The notes: a model not told the origin generated them from the letters alone. A stretch of 64,000 bases of DNA from STF1-184 sp050178795 (GCA_050178795.1 JBFXFT010000002.1:1-64000); one strand, 5' to 3'; shown: positions 55,614 through 64,000, counted from the first letter of the stretch. Made by a program: numbers and translations.

Positions 55614-56084
55614 ATGTCAAGAAGGAATTCGGTTCCTAAAAAAAATGTATTACCAGATCCTAAATTTAATAGTGTTGTTGTTTCTAAATTAATCAATAAA
55701 GTTATGTTAGACGGTAAAAAGGGCATCGCTCAAGGCATCGTTTATTCTGCTTTTGATAAAATTCAAGAAAAAATTGGACAAAACGGTATGGAAGTGTTTA
55801 CAAAGGCACTTGAAAACGTTATGCCAGTTCTAGAAACAAAGGGAAGAAGAGTAGGTGGTTCAACCTATCAAGTTCCTATGGAAGTTAGACCAGAAAGAAG
55901 ACAAACACTAGGAATTAGAATGTTGGTAGACTTCGCTCGTAAGCGTACAGAAAGAGATATGGACAACAAATTGGCGGGCGAAATTATTGATGCATACAAC
56001 CAAACAGGAAATGCATTTAAGAAGAAAGAAGAAATTCACAGAATGGCGGAAGCAAACAAGGCATTCGCACATTACCGTTACTAA
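55614..56084 (+). CDS. rpsG: 30S ribosomal protein S7
   Basis: 156 residues, normal length. The ends are typical ('MSRRNSVPKK' and 'EIHRMAEANKAFAHYRY'), with the central 'PMEVRPERRQTLGIRMLVDFAR' block cut short here only for quoting. It nucleates assembly of the 30S head and in many bacteria represses its own operon. AAGGAGGGC precedes the ATG; fusA follows 15 bases after the stop. Confidence 0.98.
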   Translation: MSRRNSVPKKNVLPDPKFNSVVVSKLINKVMLDGKKGIAQGIVYSAFDKIQEKIGQNGMEVFTKALENVMPVLETKGRRVGGSTYQVPMEVRPERRQTLGIRMLVDFARKRTERDMDNKLAGEIIDAYNQTGNAFKKKEEIHRMAEANKAFAHYRY

Positions 56085-56099
56085 AATAAGGAGAAAAAT

Positions 56100-58184
56100 A
56101 TGCGAGAGGACAGATTAGAAAATATTAGAAATATTGGTATTATGGCGCATATTGACGCAGGTAAAACTACTGTTACAGAAAGAATTCTTTACTATACAGG
56201 TAAGGTTCACAAAATTGGTGAGGTGCATGAAGGTGCTGCAACAATGGACTGGATGGCACAAGAGCAAGAGAGAGGTATTACAATTACCAGCGCTTGTACA
56301 ACCACACACTGGAGAAATGAAAGAATTAACATTATTGATACTCCTGGACACGTTGACTTTACAGTTGAAGTTGAAAGAAGTTTAAAGGTACTAGACGGAG
56401 CAGTTGCTGTTTTTTGTGCTAGGGGTGGTGTTCAACCACAATCAGAAAAAGTTTGGCGTCAAGCAGACAAATACCATGTACCAAGAATGGCGTTTGTAAA
56501 CAAGATGGATAGAGACGATGCAAATTTCTTTGCAGTTTTGGACAGCATGAGAAAGCGTTTGGGCGCTAATCCAGTTGCTATTCAATTACCTATCGGAAAA
56601 GAAGCAAGTTATAGGGGAATTATTGACCTTATAGATATGAAAGCAATCTTCTACAACAACGACTTAGGTACAGAAATAGAAGTTACAGATATTCCAGCAG
56701 ACTTGTTACCACAAGCGAAGGAATACAGACAAAAATTGGTTGAAGCAGTTGCTGAAACTGACGACCATTTACTAGAAAAATTCTTTGAAGGCGAAGAGCT
56801 AACAAAGGAAGAACTAAAAACAGGTATTAGAAATGCTACAATAGCTATGAAATTTACCCCTGTTACTTGTGGTTCAGCATTAAAGAATAAGGGCGTTCAA
56901 AAATTACTTGACGCAATTGTTGATTATATGCCATCACCACTTGATGTAGTTCAAATTAAGGGCATCAACCCTGAAACAGGCTTGGAGGAGACTAGACATA
57001 GTTCAGACGATGAGCCATTTGCAGGTCTTGCTTTCAAAGTTATGACAGACCCATTCGTTGGTAAGTTAGCATTCTTTAGAGTTTATAGTGGTGTGTTACA
57101 AGCAGGTTCTTATGTTTATAACTCAACTAAAGACAAAAAAGAAAGAGTTGGACGTATAGTTCAAATGCACGCAAACAACAGGTTAGAATTAACTGAACTT
57201 CGTGCAGGAGACATAGGTGCAATAGTTGGTCTAAAAGATACAACAACAGGCGACACCTTGTGTGATGAGAAAAATCCAATAGTTCTTGAAAGTATGGATT
57301 TTGCAGAGCCAGTTATTAACCAAGCGATTGAGCCAAAAACTAAAAACGACCAAGAAAAAATGATTCTAGCGCTAATCAAATTAGCAGAAGAAGACCCAAC
57401 ATTTAAGACTTATACAGACCAAGAAACAGGTCAAACAATCATTGCAGGTATGGGAGAACTTCACCTAGAAATTATTGTAGATAGACTACTTCGTGAGTTT
57501 AAAGTAGAAGCAAACATTGGTAAACCCCAAGTAAGTTACAGAGAGACCATTAGAGGCACTACAAAGGCTGAAGGTAAGTATATTCGCCAATCTGGTGGTA
57601 AAGGTCAATACGGTCACTGCTGGATTGAAATGGCACCACAAGAGGCTGGAAAAGGCTATGAGTTTGTTGACAAAATCGTTGGAGGTGTTATTCCAAAAGA
57701 ATACATACAACCAATCAATAATGGTATTATTGAAGCGAGCAAAAACGGCGTGTTAGCAGGCTATGAAATGGTTGACTTTAAAGTTACACTATTTGATGGT
57801 AGTTACCACGATGTTGACTCTTCAGAAATGGCATTTAAAATTGCAGGAAGTATGGCTTTTAAAGAAGCAGCAAGAAACGCTAACCCTGTTCTACTTGAAC
57901 CTATTATGAAAGTTGAAGTAGAAGTTCCAGACGAGTACTTAGGTGCCGTTATGGGCGGTTTAACGTCTCGTCGTGGCTTAATTCAAGGCGGTGAAGATAA
58001 GGGTGGTGTTCAATTTGTTGACGCACTTGTACCACTATCTGAAATGTTTGGTTATGCTACTGACCTTAGAAGTTCATCTCAAGGAAGAGGTACTTTCTCA
58101 ATGGTGTTTAGTCACTATGCAGAAGTTCCAAAAAGCATTTCTGAGAAGATAATTGGCGACAGAGCCAAAAACAACAAGGATTAA
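56100..58184 (+). CDS. fusA: Elongation factor G
   Basis: 694 residues. The GTPase motifs are AHIDAGKTT (G1), 'ERGITITSA' (G2), DTPGHVD (G3) and NKMD (G4). Domain IV has 'GGKGQYGHCWIE' and the C-terminus 'SSSQGRGTFSMVFSHYAEVP'. It is the translocase that moves tRNAs and mRNA through the ribosome. AAGGAG precedes the ATG. tuf follows after 118 bases containing a hairpin and a promoter. Confidence 0.98.
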   Translation: MREDRLENIRNIGIMAHIDAGKTTVTERILYYTGKVHKIGEVHEGAATMDWMAQEQERGITITSACTTTHWRNERINIIDTPGHVDFTVEVERSLKVLDGAVAVFCARGGVQPQSEKVWRQADKYHVPRMAFVNKMDRDDANFFAVLDSMRKRLGANPVAIQLPIGKEASYRGIIDLIDMKAIFYNNDLGTEIEVTDIPADLLPQAKEYRQKLVEAVAETDDHLLEKFFEGEELTKEELKTGIRNATIAMKFTPVTCGSALKNKGVQKLLDAIVDYMPSPLDVVQIKGINPETGLEETRHSSDDEPFAGLAFKVMTDPFVGKLAFFRVYSGVLQAGSYVYNSTKDKKERVGRIVQMHANNRLELTELRAGDIGAIVGLKDTTTGDTLCDEKNPIVLESMDFAEPVINQAIEPKTKNDQEKMILALIKLAEEDPTFKTYTDQETGQTIIAGMGELHLEIIVDRLLREFKVEANIGKPQVSYRETIRGTTKAEGKYIRQSGGKGQYGHCWIEMAPQEAGKGYEFVDKIVGGVIPKEYIQPINNGIIEASKNGVLAGYEMVDFKVTLFDGSYHDVDSSEMAFKIAGSMAFKEAARNANPVLLEPIMKVEVEVPDEYLGAVMGGLTSRRGLIQGGEDKGGVQFVDALVPLSEMFGYATDLRSSSQGRGTFSMVFSHYAEVPKSISEKIIGDRAKNNKD

Positions 58185-58191
58185 TTAAATA

Positions 58192-58228
58192 TTGCCAATT
58201 TGTCTAAAATCATTGACAATTTTGGCAA
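58192..58228 (+). promoter_or_regulatory. hairpin between fusA and tuf
   Basis: TTGCCAATTTGTC (58192-58204) pairs with GACAATTTTGGCAA (58215-58228) with one bulge. Only a short AAATTT follows, so it may slow or process the transcript rather than end it. Confidence 0.45.
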
Positions 58229-58241
58229 AATTTATTAATAT
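58214..58241 (+). promoter_or_regulatory. possible internal promoter of tuf
   Basis: TTGACA (58214-58219), 16-base spacer, TAATAT (58236-58241). It overlaps the right arm of the hairpin and would allow tuf to be made in excess over fusA. Confidence 0.5.
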
Positions 58242-58302
58242 AAAAACAAACTTTTATTAACAAAAATAAAAAATAATTTTAATTATAAGGAGAATTTTCA
58301 AA

Positions 58303-59505
58303 ATGGCAAAAGCTAAATATGAAAGAACAAAAACCCACGTTAACATTGGTACTATTGGCCACGTTGACCACGGTAAAACAACTTTAACTGCGGCTATTAC
58401 AAGTTATCTTGCAACTAAAGGTCAAGCAAAAGCTATGGCTTACGATGCAATTGACTCAGCCCCAGAAGAGAAAGAAAGAGGTATTACTATTAATACCGCA
58501 CACGTTGAGTATGAAACTAAAAATAGACACTATGCTCACGTTGACTGTCCAGGCCACGCAGACTATGTAAAGAACATGATTACAGGTGCTGCTCAAATGG
58601 ATGGTTCCATCCTAGTAGTTGCTAGTACTGATGGACCTATGCCTCAAACAAGAGAGCATATTCTACTAGCTCGTCAAGTTGGTGTTCCATACATCGTTGT
58701 ATTTATGAACAAAACTGACCAAGTAGATGATCCAGAATTACTAGAATTAGTAGAAATGGAAATTAGAGAACTATTAAATGAGTACGGTTTCCCAGGAGAC
58801 GACACTCCAGTTATTAAAGGTTCTGCATTAAAAGCACTAGAAGCAGTTCAAGCTGGCAAACTAGACAGCCCAGACTTAAAGTGCCTTGATGAATTAATGG
58901 AAGCTGTTGATACATTCATTCCAGACCCAGTAAGAGATACTGAAAAACCTTTCTTAATGCCAGTAGAAGACGTATTTACTATTACTGGTCGTGGTACTGT
59001 TGCAACTGGTAAAGTTGATCGCGGTACTATTAAAGTAGGTCAAGAAGTTGAAATCGTTGGTATGGGTTCAAGCAAGAAAACTGTTGTTACAGGCGTTGAA
59101 ATGTTTAGAAAATTACTAGACCAAGCTCAAGCTGGTGATAACATTGGACTATTACTTCGTGGTATTCAAAGAGATGAAATTGAAAGAGGACAAGTTTTAG
59201 CAGTTCCTGGTACAATTCACCCTCATACTGAATTCAGCGGACAAGTTTACGTATTAAAGAAAGAAGAGGGCGGACGCCATACTCCATTCTTTAACGGATA
59301 CCGTCCACAATTCTACTTTAGAACTACTGACGTTACAGGTACTATTGAACTTCCTAAGGGAACAGAAATGGTTATGCCTGGTGACAACCTAACTATGGAT
59401 ATTAAACTTATTACCCCAATCGCTATTGAAGAGGGCGTAAGATTTGCTATTCGTGAAGGCGGACACACAGTTGGTTCTGGCGTAGTTTCAAAAATAATCA
59501 AATAA
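58303..59505 (+). CDS. tuf: Elongation factor Tu
   Basis: 400 residues. The motifs are GHVDHGKTT (G1), 'ERGITINTAHVEYET' (G2), DCPGHADYVKNMITG (G3) and NKTD (G4, where most bacteria have NKCD). Domain II-III motifs 'GRGTVATGKVDRG' and 'FRTTDVTGTIELP' are intact. It delivers aminoacyl-tRNA to the ribosome. AAGGAG precedes the ATG, and a strong terminator follows. Confidence 0.98.
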   Translation: MAKAKYERTKTHVNIGTIGHVDHGKTTLTAAITSYLATKGQAKAMAYDAIDSAPEEKERGITINTAHVEYETKNRHYAHVDCPGHADYVKNMITGAAQMDGSILVVASTDGPMPQTREHILLARQVGVPYIVVFMNKTDQVDDPELLELVEMEIRELLNEYGFPGDDTPVIKGSALKALEAVQAGKLDSPDLKCLDELMEAVDTFIPDPVRDTEKPFLMPVEDVFTITGRGTVATGKVDRGTIKVGQEVEIVGMGSSKKTVVTGVEMFRKLLDQAQAGDNIGLLLRGIQRDEIERGQVLAVPGTIHPHTEFSGQVYVLKKEEGGRHTPFFNGYRPQFYFRTTDVTGTIELPKGTEMVMPGDNLTMDIKLITPIAIEEGVRFAIREGGHTVGSGVVSKIIK

Positions 59506-59514
59506 TTTTAAAAC

Positions 59515-59544
59515 AAAAAATCAAGCATTTGCTTGATTTTTTTT
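59515..59544 (+). terminator. terminator of the str operon
   Basis: AAAAAATCAAGC pairs with GCTTGATTTTTT around a four-base loop. Confidence 0.9.
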
Positions 59545-59645
59545 GCCAAATTAATGGCATTTAAAATAGTTTTTTTATGCTCAAATTTAAACAATCTCAT
59601 CGTTACTGTCAAGCATTGCAAAACAGTCATTTAGACTAAACTAAA

Positions 59646-59812
59646 CTCCTGCTTTGACAATACTTGCCGAGCCTTGAACTTAACGGCATTAAAGTTTTTA
59701 TTATAGTGTATTTATATTTTAAAAAAGTCACATATTACATATATGCTCCTGCTTGGACAAACCGCCACGAGCCTTGAACTTAACGGCATTAAATTTTTTA
59801 TTATAGTTATAT
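59646..59812. repeat. two-copy intergenic repeat with an exact 100-base period
   Basis: Copies start at 59646 and 59746. Both share CTCCTGCTT, a 25-base block at 59669-59693 and 59769-59793 that is identical, and TTTTTATTATAG; the 15 or so bases between the first two blocks differ. The unit is about 66 bases long. Flanking parts of 59545-59894 are AT-rich and show no open frame. It could encode twin small RNAs on either strand (TATAAT occurs at the same place in both copies on the minus strand) or be a dispersed intergenic element. The strand is undecided. Confidence 0.7.
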
Positions 59813-59894
59813 GTTTTTAAAATAATTTATTTATCTTGTTAATTATTTAAAATAATCAATATTATGGCGCTTTTATAAATTTTAGTTAACTTTG

Positions 59895-59923
59895 TTGTAA
59901 AACATTTTTGTTTGTGCTAAAAT
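59895..59923 (+). promoter_or_regulatory. promoter of the 59953 gene
   Basis: TTGTAA (59895-59900), 17-base spacer, TAAAAT (59918-59923) with TGTGC upstream. Confidence 0.55.
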
Positions 59924-59952
59924 AAAGGTAATAATAATTGGAGAGGTACTTT

Positions 59953-61233
59953 ATGGTAACTGGTGCTAGCGTGCAAGGGTCTTACAGAAGACCAGATATA
60001 GATGGTGGCGTTTTGACCGATAAACAAGAAATTGCTTACTACAAAAGAGTACAAGCAAACGATGTCGTATTCAACGAATTGTTGGGTGACTATAATGATG
60101 CGGGCAACTATGTAATAAAAAAGAGCATAGTGGAAGAGTTACTAAATGTTACTAAAATAGTTCAACATACTTACGGCAAAACAATATACTGTACTTCTAA
60201 AATGATTGTAAAAAACAGATATTTAGAGTTCGCTTTAAAAATTTTACCTAATAATCCAGAAAAAGGGCAAGCAACCGCAACCCTAGAATTTTTGGAGGCA
60301 ATAGATAAGATTGAGGGGTACGTACAAAACATAAATACTGCTTTAATTGGCACTTATGTAGATGCTTATAACGCTGAGTTTTTGTTAAAGGCATACAAAG
60401 CTTTTAACATTATACAAAAGACAGATATTGGTAAAAGCAAGGAAAAGAAAGACGAAACTCTGACAGAAATATTTGAAAGAAAAAACTTTTTAGAGGCTTT
60501 AAAAAAACTATTGAGCCTAAAATTAGTAGAGACCGAAAAATTCCTTTATGAGAGGAGAATAGCCCTTTTAAAGGAGGCAGGAATTGATGGTAAAGACATA
60601 CTAAATGAACTTAAAAAAGAAATTTTAAGAACCAGTAAATTTATGCATAACAAAGATGGTCTTGATTATTTTAAATCTATGAATCAACTTTTAGACAAAG
60701 TACTTGACTCAAAGGGTAGAAATACATTAAGTCAAGATATGGTAAATAGACTTAAAGATTTGGAAATGCAATATGTAATAGATAGCAAAAAAGTCTTTGA
60801 ACTTGCAATTGAAGAGCAATTAAAGTCTCAAACTCAACCAAAACTTGTGGAAATGACAACAAAACAAATCAACGACCAAAAAATGGCTAAAGCTCCAGAG
60901 AGCAAAACCCCAGTTGTCAATATTGAAAAGACGATTAAACTTGATGCCGAACTAATTGGCAAAGTTAACAAAGCACCTGAAAGCGCACAATATTACGAAA
61001 CAGAAAAAGGGGTAAAATTTACTCCAGCCATGCCTCAAAATACAGAAGAGCAAGAGACACAACAACCAGAATCTGTGGCTCGCCAAACAATTTTAGTTGA
61101 TGAGAAAGAAAATACAACAAGAAGTGAGAGCGAAGTTTTAAAAAATGAAGGACCAATTAATGAGGGACAAGTAAAAGAAGCCCCAGAAGTTAGTGCAAAG
61201 AGTATCTTAGATGATTTAGAACACTTTAAATAA
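59953..61233 (+). CDS. Unknown cytoplasmic helical protein with a disordered C-terminal tail
   Basis: 426 residues from the ATG at 59953, preceded by GAGAGG; the TTG at 59938 would lie before that site and is not used. I recognise no family. Residues 1-270 are helix-rich with heptad-like stretches (about 150-265), suggesting coiled coils. Residues about 290-415 are rich in Glu, Gln, Lys and Pro and look disordered. The end 'SAKSILDDLEHF' is a short amphipathic helix, a common form for docking peptides. No signal peptide or membrane segment is present. It is a single-gene unit with promoter and terminator. Confidence 0.75.
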   Translation: MVTGASVQGSYRRPDIDGGVLTDKQEIAYYKRVQANDVVFNELLGDYNDAGNYVIKKSIVEELLNVTKIVQHTYGKTIYCTSKMIVKNRYLEFALKILPNNPEKGQATATLEFLEAIDKIEGYVQNINTALIGTYVDAYNAEFLLKAYKAFNIIQKTDIGKSKEKKDETLTEIFERKNFLEALKKLLSLKLVETEKFLYERRIALLKEAGIDGKDILNELKKEILRTSKFMHNKDGLDYFKSMNQLLDKVLDSKGRNTLSQDMVNRLKDLEMQYVIDSKKVFELAIEEQLKSQTQPKLVEMTTKQINDQKMAKAPESKTPVVNIEKTIKLDAELIGKVNKAPESAQYYETEKGVKFTPAMPQNTEEQETQQPESVARQTILVDEKENTTRSESEVLKNEGPINEGQVKEAPEVSAKSILDDLEHFK

Positions 61234-61240
61234 GTAATAC

Positions 61241-61272
61241 AAAAAAAGATGTTTATTAAAAACATCTTTTTT
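61241..61272. terminator. bidirectional terminator between the 59953 and 61290 genes
   Basis: AAAAAAGATGTTT pairs with AAACATCTTTTTT around a five-base loop, lying between convergent genes. Confidence 0.88.
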
Positions 61273-61289
61273 ATTTTTCAAATTTTAAA

Positions 61290-61967
61290 TTAAGGTTCAA
61301 GTGGTGGGTTAATGTAACCTTTTGTCAATTCTTTATTTGCTCTTTCTTGCATTTTGCCCATTTCCTCAAACATACTGTTTGAACTTATATGTTTTGTTTT
61401 AAGTGCGGTTGCTTCTTTTTGCAATCCGGCTTCAATGTCCGCAAAATAAGGGCTTCCAGTAAAATGTTCCGTTGCTAAAAGCGGTAAACTTATTGCAGCA
61501 TGATTATTAACTCTTTGTAAAAAGTCATTATATTTAGTTGATTTAAGACCAAATTCGTCCTTTGCTGTCCAACAAGCATTGCTTGCAAGTGCTAAGTAAG
61601 TAACAGACTCCCTAATTGCAGAAATTCTAGGTGCTAAAGTTTGATCCTTAAACTCTTTTAATGATTTATTTAGAGGAATACTTGCAATTACTTCGTTCAA
61701 ATAATCATAGTTAAAGTCAAAGCCTGCTTGGAAGAAAGGAATAATTTCTTCAGTAGCAATTCTACCTAAAAATTCTTGACGAGCACTTGTTCCTAAAATC
61801 TTTTCACAGTAATCTGCTTTTCCATAAGCCCAATCTTTAAATCTTTTAAATTTTTCTTTATATTCTGGGCTTTCAATAGAAACTTGATGACCCCAGTTAT
61901 TGGCCATTTTAATTGCTGGGGTTATTCTTTTTTTCATTCCCAAAATTTGTTCTGGTGTGTATAACAT
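61290..61967 (-). CDS. Unknown soluble protein
   Basis: 225 residues with no recognised family, signal peptide or membrane segment. It is predicted mostly helical, with Trp and aromatic residues spread along it (for example 'FKDWAYGKADYCEKILG' and 'IIPFFQAGFDFNYDYLNE'), which suggests a compact globular fold. AAGGAGT lies seven bases before the ATG. It is a monocistronic gene convergent with the 59953 gene and divergent from the ABC transporter operon. Confidence 0.75.
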   Translation of the reverse strand: MLYTPEQILGMKKRITPAIKMANNWGHQVSIESPEYKEKFKRFKDWAYGKADYCEKILGTSARQEFLGRIATEEIIPFFQAGFDFNYDYLNEVIASIPLNKSLKEFKDQTLAPRISAIRESVTYLALASNACWTAKDEFGLKSTKYNDFLQRVNNHAAISLPLLATEHFTGSPYFADIEAGLQKEATALKTKHISSNSMFEEMGKMQERANKELTKGYINPPLEP

Positions 61968-62007
61968 AATTTAACTCCTTAAATTAATTATTTCTCTACT
62001 TACTAAA

Positions 62008-62036
62008 ATTTTAGCACAAAAATATTTATTTGTAAA
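62008..62036 (-). promoter_or_regulatory. promoter of the 61290 gene
   Basis: Minus strand: TTTACA (62031-62036), 17-base spacer, TAAAAT (62008-62013) with TGTGC upstream. Confidence 0.6.
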
Positions 62037-62102
62037 TAGTGTTTCATAAAAAAATGCTCAAAATTATATAATGAGGTGTAGGAAATTAAAATTTAATAGT
62101 AC

Positions 62103-62131
62103 TTTACTTATTTTTGCAAGTGTTATATAAT
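62103..62131 (+). promoter_or_regulatory. promoter of the ABC transporter operon
   Basis: TTTACT (62103-62108), 17-base spacer, TATAAT (62126-62131). Confidence 0.55.
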
Positions 62132-62168
62132 ATAAACATACAAATCCTTTTATGGAGGGCAAATTTTT

Positions 62169-63041
62169 ATGATACCTGTTGAAATAAAAAATCTTAAAAA
62201 GATGTATGGTAAAAGCCTTGGCGTAAGCGATGTAACCTTTAATGTTAAAGAGGGCGAAATTTTTGGTTTTATAGGACCAAATGGTGCAGGTAAGAGTACA
62301 ACTATTCGTGCTATGCTTGGACTTATTAGACCAACAGACGGCTACACGGCAATTTTTGGTGAAGATGGCTATAAGCACGGTGTAGAAGCAAGGGAAAATG
62401 TTGGCTATTTACCAGGCGAAGTATTTATGCACCCAGATATGAAAGTGCGAGACCTGTTAGAGTTTTCTGCAAACTTAAGGGGTGGAAGAGGACTAGAAAG
62501 AATTGACGAATTAAGTTCAAAATTTGAAATAAACCTAAACAAGCGCTTTAGAGAACTAAGTTTGGGTAACAAAAAGAAAGTGGGCATTGTAAACGCAATT
62601 ATGAGTAGCCCAAAACTTATCATTTTAGATGAGCCAACAACTGGACTTGACCCAATTATGCAACAAACATTTTTTGAAGTTCTAAGAGAAGAAAATAAAA
62701 AAGGTTCTACAATTTTACTTTCTAGTCACAACTTAAATGAAGTACAAAGACTTTGCGATAGAGTTGCAATAATAAAGGCTGGAAAGATTATTGCAGTTGA
62801 AGAGATGCAAAACTTAAAAAATAAATTCTTAAAAGAAGTAATGTTTGAGACAAAACAGTCCGAACTTATGGAAATTAATTTGTCTGGCGTTTCTAACTTA
62901 AAAATTGAGGGCAGGCGCTACGAATTCCAATACAACGGTGAAGTAAGAACATTGGTTGATTATTTGAGCAAATTTGATGTTATAAATGTCAATATTGCCG
63001 ATGCCGACTTAGAAAAAATATTCTTACATTTCTATGAGTAA
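62169..63041 (+). CDS. ABC transporter ATP-binding protein (ABC-2 exporter type)
   Basis: 290 residues. Walker A is GPNGAGKST, the Q-loop region is followed by the signature LSLGNKKKV (in place of LSGGQ), Walker B is LIILDEPTTGLDP, and the H-loop is SSHNL. The C-terminal 80 residues are the variable domain of drug- or lantibiotic-type exporters (BcrA/NatA-like). It powers the permease encoded 14 bases downstream. GGAGGG lies before the ATG with ten-base spacing. The substrate is unknown. Confidence 0.9.
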   Translation: MIPVEIKNLKKMYGKSLGVSDVTFNVKEGEIFGFIGPNGAGKSTTIRAMLGLIRPTDGYTAIFGEDGYKHGVEARENVGYLPGEVFMHPDMKVRDLLEFSANLRGGRGLERIDELSSKFEINLNKRFRELSLGNKKKVGIVNAIMSSPKLIILDEPTTGLDPIMQQTFFEVLREENKKGSTILLSSHNLNEVQRLCDRVAIIKAGKIIAVEEMQNLKNKFLKEVMFETKQSELMEINLSGVSNLKIEGRRYEFQYNGEVRTLVDYLSKFDVINVNIADADLEKIFLHFYE

Positions 63042-63055
63042 GGGGGAACTAAATT

Positions 63056-63931
63056 ATGTTGAAATATTATGAACAAAAAAAGGTAATTAAAGCAGAAGCA
63101 AAGAAAAACAAAAAATTTATAAACGGCACAGTTTTTGGACAACAATATAAAGAGAACTTTAAAGGACTATTGATTTCTAGTTTGGTGGCAGCAGCCGTTA
63201 TGGTTTTAATTATTGTTATTTATCCTTATGTTAGGGATATGTACGCAACTTTGCCTCAAGAATTTGTTGATATGTATAGTCTATTTGGTGGACTTCCAAC
63301 AAATATCATAGAATACTTCATAATTGAGGGCGGTCAAATGTATTTACTTACAGGCTGTATTATTGCCGCCGTTATGGGTGTTAACCTAATTCAAAAAGAA
63401 ATTAAAAATGGCAGTGCAGAATTTCTATATAGCCAACCAGTAAGCAGAGCAACTATTTTTAGAAGCAAATTGTTGGTGTTTATATCTAACATTTTACTAT
63501 TTAACTTGATTGTAGCAGGCATTTGTTTAGGTACAGTATATTTAATGGATAGTTCTGTAAGTTTTAGTTTATTAAACTACTTTATGTATTTTGGCTTTAT
63601 GGCAATTATTCAACTATTAATTGGGTTCCTAGCATTTGCTTACACCGCAATAAGGCGCAGAAAAGCATCTCTTGGAGTTGCCATTGGTGTATCAATCGTA
63701 TTCTATTTTGTAAATATGATTTCGTTGATAACAGATAAAGTAGACTTCTTAAAATACTTAACTCCTTTCCGTATGATTCAAGGTGTAAAAGATAGTGGAG
63801 ACCAAATACTTTCAGTTATTACAAATGGCTTTGCAGCAGTAGATGTTTCAGTACTTGCAATATTTAGTGCTTTAACTCTAGTTATATTAGTTACTTCACA
63901 CTTCGTATTTAAAAAGAGCGACATTTTATAA
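63056..63931 (+). CDS. ABC-2 type permease subunit
   Basis: 291 residues. A basic cytoplasmic N-terminus (1-35) is followed by six membrane segments. The 'IQKEIKNGSAEFLYSQPVSRATIFRSKL' region between the second and third segments is typical of the ABC2_membrane_2 family. It pairs with the preceding ATPase in one operon and is followed by another coding start after 19 bases, perhaps a further subunit. Confidence 0.85.
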   Translation: MLKYYEQKKVIKAEAKKNKKFINGTVFGQQYKENFKGLLISSLVAAAVMVLIIVIYPYVRDMYATLPQEFVDMYSLFGGLPTNIIEYFIIEGGQMYLLTGCIIAAVMGVNLIQKEIKNGSAEFLYSQPVSRATIFRSKLLVFISNILLFNLIVAGICLGTVYLMDSSVSFSLLNYFMYFGFMAIIQLLIGFLAFAYTAIRRRKASLGVAIGVSIVFYFVNMISLITDKVDFLKYLTPFRMIQGVKDSGDQILSVITNGFAAVDVSVLAIFSALTLVILVTSHFVFKKSDIL

Positions 63932-63950
63932 TTAAAAGAAGGGGCGTGAA

Positions 63951-64000
63951 ATGACTAAAGAAGAAGCTTTAAAATTAAAAAAAGAATATTGGCTGGAAAA
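63951..64000 (+). CDS. Start of an unknown gene, cut by the window end
   Basis: An ATG at 63951 follows AGAAGGGGCG and opens a frame reading MTKEEALKLKKEYWLE, still open at the last base. It is co-directional with the ABC transporter genes and probably in the same operon. Nothing more can be said from 16 residues. Confidence 0.6.
   Translation, partial: MTKEEALKLKKEYWLE

Overview
The window looks like the chromosome of an uncultured, low-G+C (about one third G+C by eye), Gram-positive-type member of the Bacillota, probably Clostridia. Support comes from Bacillota gene pairings (dnaD with a DnaI-type helicase loader; glmU-pth-mfd; rpoB-rpoC-L7Ae-rpsL-rpsG-fusA-tuf), a WalJ/YycJ hydrolase, AAGGAG-type ribosome binding sites and SigA-type promoters that nearly all have a 16-18 base spacer. 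The standard genetic code is used (TGA ends one gene at 7233-7235). No species can be named from the sequence alone.

Layout. 1-436: a non-coding stretch holding two 5' halves of a tRNA-Thr-like gene on the minus strand plus a third copy cut by the window edge. 437-4904: a drug/metabolite-type transporter, a convergent dnaD-dnaI primosome operon and the divergent walJ. 5029-8183: an operon of two CPBP membrane proteases, rlmH and tadA. 8219-14829: a shortened GlmU-like protein, pth, mfd and a parvulin-like foldase lipoprotein. 14978-20528: a flippase-like membrane protein, a QueG-like Fe-S protein, Mn-type superoxide dismutase, acyl carrier protein, an acidic acyl-carrier-like paralogue without the active serine, a membrane-anchored unknown and a TtcA-type tRNA thiolase.

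20804-45677 (39% of the window) is a two-gene operon encoding giant lipoproteins of 5,021 and 3,261 residues. They are collinear paralogues built of bacterial Ig-like regions alternating with GLUG-type beta-helix regions; the first carries an extra C-terminal block of about 1,760 residues. They are probably anchored surface adhesins or matrix proteins.

46023-59505 is the transcription/translation core: rpoB, rpoC, two inserted small genes (an unknown and an orphan HicB-like protein), an L7Ae-family protein, rpsL, rpsG, fusA and tuf. RpoB has Asn where rifampicin-sensitive enzymes have His526, which predicts intrinsic rifampicin resistance. 59506-61967 holds an exact 100-base-period repeat and two unknown genes; 62169-64000 is an ABC-2 type exporter operon running off the window.

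The strongest candidates for something not well described are the tandem giant lipoproteins, the tRNA-Thr half genes, the serine-less acidic ACP paralogue, the GlmU-like remnant and the 100-base repeat after tuf.
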